DNA from: Candidatus Methanoperedentaceae archaeon
GTDB taxonomy: Archaea > Halobacteriota > Methanosarcinia > Methanosarcinales > Methanoperedenaceae
Reading direction: 5' to 3'
NCBI GenBank assembly: GCA_014859785.1
Contig: JACUTP010000019.1
Location: 1-17,479, forward strand
DNA: 17,479 bases
Part shown: piece by piece, positions 5,018 to 11,705 of the stretch
Layout of the letters: every line of letters begins with the position of its first letter
How positions within the stretch are numbered: position 1 is the first letter of the stretch
Position numbers and translations under genes: made by a program
Notes under the pieces: generated by a model
Seen by the model: the letters and a program-made list of their open reading frames with translations, nothing else
What the model was told of the DNA's origin: nothing
Database searches by the model: none

Positions 5018-6172
5018 ATGGTTAGTTCAATATATATGGATTATAGCTCAACCACACCCGTTGACCCTGCTGTTGCGGAAGCTATGTATCCCTTTTTCTC
5101 TGAAAAATACGGCAATCCTTCCAGCCTTTACACTAAAGGGCGGGAGGCTAAAAAAGCAATTGAAGAGGCAAGGCAGGAAGTGGCAGACCTTATTGGTGCC
5201 AGGAAAGAAGAGGTTTTTTTTACAGGGAGCGGTACCGAATCAGATAACCTTGCCATTAAGGGAACAGCATACAAAAACAGGAAAAAAGGCAATCATATAA
5301 TCACAAGTTCCATAGAGCACCATGCAGTCCTGAATACATGCAAATTCCTTGAAATACAGGGATTTGATGTCACATACCTCCCTGTGAGCCGTGAGGGACT
5401 GATAAACCAGGATGACGTTGAAAATGCAATTACCGGGAAAACAATTTTAATTTCAATCATGCATGCCAATAACGAGATTGGCACAATCCAGCCGGTCCGG
5501 GAAATAGGGAAGCTTGCAAAAGACATGGGAATTACATTCCATTCGGATGCCGTCCAGACAGCCGGAAAAATTCCTTTAAACGTGGATGAACTTAATGTTG
5601 ACCTCCTGTCCATGAGCGCCCATAAAATGTACGGACCAAAAGGCGTTGGTGCACTATATATAAGGAAAGGGATACATCTTGAGCCGTTATTACATGGCGG
5701 GGGACATGAACGGAATATGCGCCCTGGTACTGAAAACGTTCCCGGAATCGTCGGGTTCGGGAAAGCGGCTGAACTTGCAAAAAAACACTTGCCTGATGAG
5801 GAAAAACTGGTTATCCTCAGGGACTCGCTTATAAAAGGTATTCTTGAAATCGAGGATTCTTATCTTAACGGGCATGCTACAAAACGCCTGCCTAACAATG
5901 CGAATTTCAGGTTCAGTTTTATAGAAGGAGAATCAATGATATTAATACTTGACATGAAAGGTGTAGCTGCATCAACAGGTTCGGCATGCTCGTCCGCATC
6001 CCTTGAGCCGTCCCATGTACTTTCAGCGCTGGGCTTAAAACCAGAAGAAGCTCATGGTTCTCTCAGGCTTACGCTTGGAATTGGTAATACACAGGAAGAT
6101 GTTGATTATGTCGTATCGGTATTGCCCGGGATTGTTGGCAAACTGAGGATGATGTCGCCACTTGCAAGGTGA
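5018..6172 (+). CDS. iscS: cysteine desulfurase (IscS/NifS class)
   Basis: A 384-residue PLP-dependent cysteine desulfurase. It removes sulfur from L-cysteine as an enzyme-bound persulfide and passes it to the scaffold protein. It begins IYMDYSSTTPVDP, the usual class opening. The PLP lysine is K203 in SAHKMYGPKGVGALYIRK. The persulfide-forming cysteine is C324 in GSACSSASLEPSHVL. TGTESDNLAIKG and SSIEHHAVLNTC are further family blocks, and HSDAVQTAGK carries the PLP aspartate. Length is normal for the NifS/IscS group I type. The scaffold gene iscU follows after 4 bases, so the two form one operon. No IscR-type regulator or ferredoxin gene is attached. Confidence 0.95.
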   Translation: MVSSIYMDYSSTTPVDPAVAEAMYPFFSEKYGNPSSLYTKGREAKKAIEEARQEVADLIGARKEEVFFTGSGTESDNLAIKGTAYKNRKKGNHIITSSIEHHAVLNTCKFLEIQGFDVTYLPVSREGLINQDDVENAITGKTILISIMHANNEIGTIQPVREIGKLAKDMGITFHSDAVQTAGKIPLNVDELNVDLLSMSAHKMYGPKGVGALYIRKGIHLEPLLHGGGHERNMRPGTENVPGIVGFGKAAELAKKHLPDEEKLVILRDSLIKGILEIEDSYLNGHATKRLPNNANFRFSFIEGESMILILDMKGVAASTGSACSSASLEPSHVLSALGLKPEEAHGSLRLTLGIGNTQEDVDYVVSVLPGIVGKLRMMSPLAR

Positions 6173-6176
6173 ATAA

Positions 6177-6560
6177 ATGACAGACGGATATAGTGAAAAA
6201 GTAATGGAACATTTTGCCAACCCGCGAAATGTTGGCGAGATAAAAGATGCTGATGGCATAGGCAAAGTCGGTAACCCTACATGCGGTGACCTTATGTGGA
6301 TTTATATCAAGGTGAAAGATAACCGGCTTGAAGATATTAAATTCAAGACTTTCGGATGCGGGGCAGCTATTGCAACAAGCAGTATGATTACTGAACTTGC
6401 AAGAGGCATGACCATAGAAGAAGCGCTTGAGATAACACGTAAGGATGTAGCAGATGCGCTTGACGGTCTACCGCCTGTAAAGATGCACTGCTCAAACCTT
6501 GCAGCTGATGGATTACATGCTGCTATAAAGGATTACCTTGAAAAGTCAGGTAAAAAATGA
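6177..6560 (+). CDS. iscU: Fe-S cluster assembly scaffold IscU/NifU N-terminal type
   Basis: A 127-residue scaffold protein on which [2Fe-2S] clusters are built with sulfur from IscS. The three conserved cysteines are C36 (GNPTCGD), C61 (FGCGAAIATSSM) and C105 (MHCSNLAADG); the accessory aspartate D38 is also present. It is the stand-alone IscU-type domain without the extra NifU domains. ATG 6177 is preceded by AGGTGA overlapping the iscS stop, indicating translational coupling. It is the last gene of this two-gene unit. Confidence 0.95.
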   Translation: MTDGYSEKVMEHFANPRNVGEIKDADGIGKVGNPTCGDLMWIYIKVKDNRLEDIKFKTFGCGAAIATSSMITELARGMTIEEALEITRKDVADALDGLPPVKMHCSNLAADGLHAAIKDYLEKSGKK

Positions 6561-6607
6561 GACAGCCGTGTGAAATAGTGGTACAAAAAGTCCTTCCTGC
6601 CAGAAGA

Positions 6608-6739
6608 GTATATATAATCTACATATCCATATACCGAACTAATACACATGACTGCATAACAAATGCAATTCGAAAGTATCAAAGTGTTTTAAATTTTAAA
6701 CCGAAAACAGCTTAATAAAATAACCGTATATAATAATAA
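6608..6739 (+). promoter_or_regulatory. promoter region of the psp cluster
   Basis: The 194-base spacer before pspA holds three TATA-like stretches. They are GTATATATAAT around 6609-6619, a near-palindromic GTTTTAAATTTTAAAC at 6686-6701, and GTATATAATAATAA around 6726-6739. The middle one is best placed for a start site near 6722, giving a short leader that includes GAGG at 6741-6744. The near-palindrome could also be a regulator site. The choice among them cannot be settled by eye. Confidence 0.4.
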
Positions 6740-6754
6740 AGAGGAATCAGAACA

Positions 6755-7456
6755 ATGGGACTTATTGACCGTATGAGCACAGTAATAAAAGCAAAAATGA
6801 ACAAATTAATGGATAAATATGAGGACCCGAGGGAAACTCTTGATTATTCCTATGAAAAACAGCTTCAACTGTTACAGAATGTTAAACGCGGTGTTGCTGA
6901 AGTGGCAACCTCAAGGAAACGCCTTGAACTCCAGAAGATAAAACTTGAACAGAATATCAAGAAACTTGACGGTCAGGCTCATGAAGCCATAAAAGCCGGC
7001 AGGGAAGACCTTGCAAGGATAGCGCTTGAAAGAAAAACACAATCCCTGGCAGAAATTGAAAGCCTCAGTCAGCAGATAGCAGATATCCAAAAAGAGCAGG
7101 ATAAACTCATGGTCACGGAAAAGCGACTTGGAGCCAAGATAGAGTCATTCCGCTCAACAAAGGAAACAATCAAGGCCCAGTACAGTGCTGCTGAAGCCCA
7201 GGTCAAGATCACAGAATCAGTAAGCGGCATCAGTGAAGAGATGGGTGACGTGGGGCTTGCCGTTCGTCGTGCGCACGATAAGACAGAGAATATGAAAGCC
7301 CGTTCATCAGCCCTTGATGAACTTGTTGAAGCTGGAACGCTTGATGATGTGATAGGCGGAAGCCAGGATGATATTGAAAAGGAGCTTTCGAAGATAAAAG
7401 CAAAAAGCGAGGTAGATGCCCAGCTTGAAGAGCTTAAAAAGGAGATGGGAAAATGA
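6755..7456 (+). CDS. pspA: PspA/IM30 (Vipp1) family membrane-stress protein
   Basis: A 233-residue PspA/IM30 protein. The N-terminus MGLIDRMSTVIKAKMNKLMD is the usual amphipathic membrane-binding helix, followed by the family word EDPRETLDYSYEKQL and long helices rich in Lys, Glu and Gln (about 30-190). The C-terminal part (EAGTLDDVIGG, then DIEKELSKIKAKSEV) matches the end of archaeal and actinobacterial members. In related organisms PspA assembles as ESCRT-III-like polymers that patch damaged membranes. ATG 6755 has GAGG about 10 bases upstream. Its stop overlaps the next start (ATGA), so pspA and pspAA are translationally coupled. Confidence 0.93.
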   Translation: MGLIDRMSTVIKAKMNKLMDKYEDPRETLDYSYEKQLQLLQNVKRGVAEVATSRKRLELQKIKLEQNIKKLDGQAHEAIKAGREDLARIALERKTQSLAEIESLSQQIADIQKEQDKLMVTEKRLGAKIESFRSTKETIKAQYSAAEAQVKITESVSGISEEMGDVGLAVRRAHDKTENMKARSSALDELVEAGTLDDVIGGSQDDIEKELSKIKAKSEVDAQLEELKKEMGK

Positions 7457-7731
7457 TAATCAGGTTGATGGGGGAGGGACAGTACGAGCTGGATAAAGCA
7501 CAGGTTGATGAGTTGAACCGGATTGATAACAACCTGGTAAATATTGTCGATAACTGTGATGAAGATGCTTTCAGGACTGAATTCAATAAAATCATTGATT
7601 ACGTGCACATAAACGGAAAACACATCCATGATGATATCATAAAACCCAGTGATATTATCATCCCTCCAGCAGATATCACACTTGAGGAAGCAAAAAATAT
7701 TTTTAAAGGAGACGGGCTAATTGAGAATTAG
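7453..7731 (+). CDS. pspAA: PspA-associated protein PspAA
   Basis: A 92-residue acidic protein beginning MIIRLMGEGQYEL. It ends with a block around DIIIPPADITLEEAKNIFKG that is typical of the PspAA family, small partners encoded next to pspA in archaea and actinobacteria. It overlaps pspA by 4 bases. It has no membrane segment or enzyme motif, so it is likely a cytoplasmic modulator of the PspA polymer; the exact role is not established. Identification rests on the motif plus the neighbour. Confidence 0.85.
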   Translation: MIIRLMGEGQYELDKAQVDELNRIDNNLVNIVDNCDEDAFRTEFNKIIDYVHINGKHIHDDIIKPSDIIIPPADITLEEAKNIFKGDGLIEN

Positions 7732-7741
7732 TTACGTTGGA

Positions 7742-7757
7742 TTATATTATATAATAA
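7742..7757 (+). promoter_or_regulatory. candidate internal promoter before htpX
   Basis: TTATATTATATAATAA lies in the 45-base gap between pspAA and htpX, centred about 28 bases before the GTG start. This is the TATA spacing for a leaderless or short-leader transcript. It suggests that htpX-pspAB can be expressed separately from pspA-pspAA. Confidence 0.5.
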
Positions 7758-7776
7758 ACGGTCCGGGCTAAGGCAG

Positions 7777-8664
7777 GTGATTGATTTGAAAAAATGGCAT
7801 CGGGATACCGGGCTCCAGGCACGCATGTTACTGACAATGTTCCTGCTTGCAGCGCTGTACCTGTTCTTCCTTGTAATTATTTCAACTTACGGTGGTGTAG
7901 GGACATACGGCATGATATTTTTCGCAGGGATTTTCCTGGGGTTACAGTTTCTCTTTTCTGACAAGCTCGTGCTCTGGAGCATGGGCGGCAGGATTGTCAG
8001 CGAACAGGAAGAGCCGCGTCTTCATGAAACTGTTTCAAGACTCTGTGCAATAGCAGACCTGCCAAAACCAAAAATTGCCGTGGTTAACAGCAGTGTCCCG
8101 AACGCATTCGCAACAGGCAAGAGCAAAAAAAGTGCACTTGTCGCGGTCACAACCTCCATTATGCAGAAGCTTGACCAGGCAGAGCTTGAAGCAGTGCTTG
8201 CCCATGAGTTAAGCCATGTCAAGAACAGGGATATGCTTGTTATAACAATAGCGAGTTTCCTGTCAACAGTGGCGTTTTTCCTTGCGCGGAATATGCTGTT
8301 TTTCGGAATGGGAAACCGCAGGAATTCAGGAGCTACAATGGTTATATGGATAGTCTCAATTGTTGTCTGGATATTGAGTTTTATTCTAATACGTGCACTT
8401 TCAAGGTATCGTGAGTTTGCAGCAGACAGGGGTGCTGCTATAATCACGGGTCGCCCTGCACATCTTGCCTCGGCACTTATGAAAATCAGCGGCGTAATGG
8501 AACGTGTACCTTCCCAGGACCTCAGGAAAGTTGAAGGGATGAATGCCTTTTTTATTATACCTGCTATATCGGGTGATTCCATAATGAAACTTTTCTCGAC
8601 CCACCCGTCAGTTGAGAGAAGAATCAGTGCACTTGAGGAGATGGAGCGGAGAATGGAGTTTTAG
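7777..8664 (+). CDS. htpX: membrane zinc metalloprotease HtpX
   Basis: A 295-residue M48 family membrane protease that degrades damaged or misfolded membrane proteins. The zinc site is HELSH (H143, E144, H147) in VLAHELSHVKNRD, with the third ligand E213 in YREFAADRGAA. Two hydrophobic segments lie in residues ~18-65 and two more in ~155-212, giving the usual four-helix layout with the active site facing the cytoplasm. The start may be GTG 7777 or TTG 7786; GGTGAT at 7776-7781 is ideally spaced for the TTG, which would shorten the protein by three residues. It is followed without a gap by pspAB. HtpX next to PspA genes fits a shared envelope-stress role. Confidence 0.94.
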   Translation: MIDLKKWHRDTGLQARMLLTMFLLAALYLFFLVIISTYGGVGTYGMIFFAGIFLGLQFLFSDKLVLWSMGGRIVSEQEEPRLHETVSRLCAIADLPKPKIAVVNSSVPNAFATGKSKKSALVAVTTSIMQKLDQAELEAVLAHELSHVKNRDMLVITIASFLSTVAFFLARNMLFFGMGNRRNSGATMVIWIVSIVVWILSFILIRALSRYREFAADRGAAIITGRPAHLASALMKISGVMERVPSQDLRKVEGMNAFFIIPAISGDSIMKLFSTHPSVERRISALEEMERRMEF

Positions 8665-9222
8665 ATGGGTTTCCTGAATGCGCTCCTGGGCAAAAGCAAG
8701 CTGCCAAAATCGAAAACAGAAAAATTGTTTGCCATGTCCACAGCATATGTCACCCTTAATACCAACCTGAACCTTAGGTCAGAGGGCGCAGGGATATGTT
8801 TTAAACCACTTGAAGCGTCAAGGTTCAAGAATGCCGAGCTCGAAATAAACTTACTGCTCCAGCAGAGTTGCAAGGAAACAAATACCCTTTTTAAAATGCA
8901 TAAGGATTCTTATGGCTATCTCTGGGTTATTTTACACGACAATGATTTTGAGGACCTTGTAACAACCTTATACCTTGTGAGTGAGACACTGAAGGAACAT
9001 GACTTCGGGGAGCAGCTCTTGTGTGCGGTTTTCAAGTTCAAAGGTGAATCCGAAGTTTTCTGGATATACAATTTCAAACAGGCAAGTTATTACCCTTTTG
9101 TAGCAGATGGAAAAAACAGGAATTCTTCTTACGAGTTCAGGATGCGCTCCATTATGGACAGGGAACTTCCCATTGAAAAGGATGTGGCGCGCTGGTATCC
9201 CCTGTGGGATATTCCTGTATAG
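8665..9222 (+). CDS. pspAB: PspA-associated protein PspAB
   Basis: A 185-residue protein starting directly at the htpX stop (TAGATG). It opens MGFLNALLGKSKLPKSK, then KLFAMSTAYVTLN, and includes LRSEGAGICFKPLEASRFK and LHDNDFEDLVTTLYLVSETL. These are features I associate with the PspAB family, found beside htpX and pspA in archaea and actinobacteria. No catalytic motif or membrane helix is visible. The N-terminal FLNALLGK may be a membrane-touching helix. The biochemical role is not known; position implies a function with HtpX and PspA. Confidence 0.82.
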   Translation: MGFLNALLGKSKLPKSKTEKLFAMSTAYVTLNTNLNLRSEGAGICFKPLEASRFKNAELEINLLLQQSCKETNTLFKMHKDSYGYLWVILHDNDFEDLVTTLYLVSETLKEHDFGEQLLCAVFKFKGESEVFWIYNFKQASYYPFVADGKNRNSSYEFRMRSIMDRELPIEKDVARWYPLWDIPV

Positions 9223-9391
9223 CATTTTATCCAACCGGATATGGTAATCGTGAAATATTCCATCCTGCACGATTCCCTTCGAAATTTAGCAAACGTTTTA
9301 AAACCTTCTCCCATATTATGAGCGGAGATTTAATTACATAACGAAAGCAAATGTAATATCAGAATAGCTTCTGGATTCTGCAGCGATTTAG
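9223..9391. other. spacer between pspAB and the permease
   Basis: No gene is seen. The last part (about 9365-9391) carries stops in the frame that continues into the ATPase-like codons at 9392, consistent with a deletion boundary here. No clear hairpin terminator for the psp cluster is present. Confidence 0.4.
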
Positions 9392-9433
9392 GATGTGTTC
9401 CTGAAGCTCACAGGAAGGAAACTCATCGAAAGT
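9392..9433 (+). pseudogene. remnant of ABC transporter ATPase C-terminus
   Basis: The codons directly before the permease ATG read DVFLKLTGRKLIES, in frame with the permease. ATPases of the daunorubicin-resistance (DrrA) type very commonly end in (L)EDVFLxLTGRxLRE. Here the codon where Glu is expected is TAG (9389-9391), and nothing upstream resembles an ATPase. I read it as the tip of a lost ATPase gene or of a lost ATPase-permease fusion. The match is short but very characteristic. Confidence 0.6.
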
Positions 9434-10216
9434 ATGTCTTACTTTAAAATACCGGGAATAAGTAAAATGGTGGTCAGGGTATGGCAGAGGAATATGGATG
9501 TTTTCATGAAAACATTTAAGGTAAATTTCATCCCCCCGTTTTTTGAACCGCTGCTTTACCTTTTTGCGCTGGGTTTCGGGCTTGGTATCTATATAGAAGA
9601 GATTGAGGGGATATCATATGCAAGATTCATAGCCCCGGCACTGATTTCAATATCTATCATGAACTCGGCTTTTTTCGAGTGCAGTTTCGTTTCTTACGTG
9701 CGCATGTATTACCAGAAAACCTTTGATGCCATGATAGCAACCCCCCTCAGTATTGAGGAGGTAATTACAGGAGAAATTTTATGGGGTGCCACCCGCAGTT
9801 TCATAAACGCAACAATAATGCTGGTTGTGATTCTATTTTTCGGTCTCATTGAGCTTCCGTCATCCCTTTTGATAATTCCATTCTCCTTTTTAGGCGGTTT
9901 CCTGTTTGCCTCAATTGCCATGTGTTTCACTGCCATATCCCCGAACATAAATACTCTAAACTATCCTACATTCCTGTTCATAACACCAATGTTCCTTTTC
10001 AGCGGCACATTTTTCCCACTTTCTGTCCTCCCAGAGCCTGTCCAGTATTTTGCGCTTGCAGTTCTTCCCCTCACCCATGTTGTAAATATTGTGCGCTCGC
10101 TAACGCTTGCAGTCCCAAGCGGTTTTATGCTGCTCAGTTTTATGTGGATTCTTATAGTGTCACTGGTGCTTTTTGTGCTGTCCGTGAACCTGATGAAAAA
10201 AAGACTGATAGTTTAA
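9434..10216 (+). CDS. ABC-2 type transporter permease
   Basis: A 260-residue integral membrane protein of the ABC-2 family. It opens MSYFKIPGISKMVVRVWQRN, then NFIPPFFEPLLYLFALGFGLG, and carries the family word YYQKTFDAMIATPLSIEEVI near the middle. About six hydrophobic segments follow the usual pattern, including LFSGTFFPLSVLPEPVQYFA, and the tail NLMKKRLIV is typical. The longer frame from GTG 9395 adds 13 residues that belong to an ATPase end, so ATG 9434 is preferred, although its ribosome-binding site (GGAAGGA) is far away. No ATPase gene is adjacent, so it must borrow one or be inactive. Substrate is unknown. Its 3' end overlaps the opposing CysRS-like gene by 57 bases. Confidence 0.88.
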   Translation: MSYFKIPGISKMVVRVWQRNMDVFMKTFKVNFIPPFFEPLLYLFALGFGLGIYIEEIEGISYARFIAPALISISIMNSAFFECSFVSYVRMYYQKTFDAMIATPLSIEEVITGEILWGATRSFINATIMLVVILFFGLIELPSSLLIIPFSFLGGFLFASIAMCFTAISPNINTLNYPTFLFITPMFLFSGTFFPLSVLPEPVQYFALAVLPLTHVVNIVRSLTLAVPSGFMLLSFMWILIVSLVLFVLSVNLMKKRLIV

Positions 10217-11458
10217 ATTCCCTGCAAGTTCGAACACACGCAACACGTGGTCTATTCCCGTAAGCACTTCCATTATCCTGCCAGCATCTTTTGAAGTAAT
10301 ACCGTTATTCCCGGCAAGCCTTGAAAGCCTTGAAAGCGTGCCTGCAATATCATTAAAAGCCTGTTTTACATCAAGGTTATTATCCATATTCTTCTCAAAA
10401 CCTGTCTTTAACCCCTCGGTCAGAACTTCAACGGAATCATCACTTTCCTGTGCATCAGCACGCCTTATGCTGTTAATAAAACCAAAAGTCTCCTTCAGCT
10501 TCCCTGATGTTTTCCCGATCCTGTCATACGTGAAATTCAGCCTTTTACTATAGTTACCGTATATCAGGAAGAACCTGATTTCCTCTTCCGTATGCCCTGC
10601 ATCAAGAAGTTCGCCAATGTAAATGACATTCCCCTTGCTTTTTGACATTTTAATGCCATTTACCAGCAGGTGACCACCGTGCAGCCAGTAGTGTGCCAGT
10701 TCCGTCCCTGATACTGATTCCAGAACGGCAATCGTATAATCGTGGTGCCGTATAAGGTTATCCTCTCCCCCGCAGCAGATATCAATGGAATAACCCAGGG
10801 TCTGTATTATCATGGCAGGGTCCTGCACGTTCCATGCAGGTCTCCCCCTTCCGATATCAGCATCAAAGTAAACGGTATCACCTTTTTTATATCCATGCCA
10901 GAGAATAAAATCACCAACATTCCAGTAGTCGCCAGGATATGTGTCCCTGTGGAACCGCCTCTTTTTCCGGAAAATGCGCGACATATCAGGCTTTCCGAGT
11001 TTCCCGAAATCCCGGAATTTCAGCATGTCGAAATATACATTTCCGCGGTACCAGTACGCATAACCTTTTGCCAGAAGCTCTTTTATGATATCGACTGCAT
11101 GATAAACCGATTCTGACGATTTTGGAGTATAGGTAGGTGATTTGATTTTCAGCAGCTTCAATTCGTCAAAGAACAGTTTGACGTATTTTCCGGTTATTTC
11201 AGATAGACTGACACCCTTTTTTTCTGCCTCGCTAATTGATTTATCTTCAATATCAGTAATATTAAGCGTTCTTATCACACTGTATCCAAGATATTCAAGG
11301 TATCTCTGGAGTATATCCTCGAAAAGAAACGTTCGGTAATTCCCGATGTGGGGGCGCTGGTAAACAGATGGTCCGCAGGTGAACATCCTTACCCTGCCGT
11401 ATTCCTGTGACTTGAAGCGTTCGTTTTCCTTTGTAAGATTATTGTGCAGGATAAGCAA
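10160..11458 (-). CDS. divergent cysteinyl-tRNA synthetase-like protein (class I aaRS fold)
   Basis: A 432-residue protein clearly related to CysRS from end to end. It has the opening TCGPSVYQRPHIGNYRTF (C28; HIGN 37-40), LNITDIEDK at 65-73, and KMSKSKGN at 270-277, so an ATP-dependent adenylation site is retained. Against E. coli CysRS, the zinc ligands Cys28 and His234 are kept (C28, H238), but Cys209 is D213 (WHIECSAM became WNVQDPAM) and Glu238 is T242 (HHENE became HHDYT). His224 of the DIHGGG loop is C228. It stops soon after the helical bundle, lacking the last anticodon-binding segment, and residues 415-432 are read from antisense of the permease gene. The start is TTG with no obvious ribosome-binding site. 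It may be a specialised ligase or a decaying paralogue; a normal CysRS may exist elsewhere. Confidence 0.8.
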   Translation of the reverse strand: MLILHNNLTKENERFKSQEYGRVRMFTCGPSVYQRPHIGNYRTFLFEDILQRYLEYLGYSVIRTLNITDIEDKSISEAEKKGVSLSEITGKYVKLFFDELKLLKIKSPTYTPKSSESVYHAVDIIKELLAKGYAYWYRGNVYFDMLKFRDFGKLGKPDMSRIFRKKRRFHRDTYPGDYWNVGDFILWHGYKKGDTVYFDADIGRGRPAWNVQDPAMIIQTLGYSIDICCGGEDNLIRHHDYTIAVLESVSGTELAHYWLHGGHLLVNGIKMSKSKGNVIYIGELLDAGHTEEEIRFFLIYGNYSKRLNFTYDRIGKTSGKLKETFGFINSIRRADAQESDDSVEVLTEGLKTGFEKNMDNNLDVKQAFNDIAGTLSRLSRLAGNNGITSKDAGRIMEVLTGIDHVLRVFELAGNLNYQSFFHQVHGQHKKHQ

Positions 11459-11468
11459 TTTAATTCAA

Positions 11469-11672
11469 TCAGATTTCCCGGACAACGAAAATATTATCGA
11501 ATGGGATGTACAGCCTTTTACCCTCATCCTTTCCGCGTGTAGGAATGCATCGCAGGTAATTGTGCTCGATTTTTATATTTTCATTATTACTTATCCAATC
11601 GTCATGCTGTGGTTTACCGTCTTTTAAGTAGCGTTTTGTTTCAATTATGTATTCACGAATTATTTCTGCCAT
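11469..11672 (-). CDS. small hydrophilic protein, hypothetical
   Basis: A 67-residue charged protein (MAEIIREYIIETKRYLKDGK at the start, ending LYIPFDNIFVVREI). The start at 11672 is chosen over the ATG at 11687 because GGTGAGGA lies about 6 bases before it. It has one Cys and no membrane segment. I do not recognise the family. It ends 10 bases before the CysRS-like gene and begins 33 bases after the coiled-coil gene, so it is probably part of the same transcript. A TATA-like TTAATAATATAAG (about 11696-11708, minus) could give it a separate start. Confidence 0.6.
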   Translation of the reverse strand: MAEIIREYIIETKRYLKDGKPQHDDWISNNENIKIEHNYLRCIPTRGKDEGKRLYIPFDNIFVVREI

Positions 11673-11705
11673 TTGATTCCTCACCATAATTTCTGTCTTA
11701 TATTA

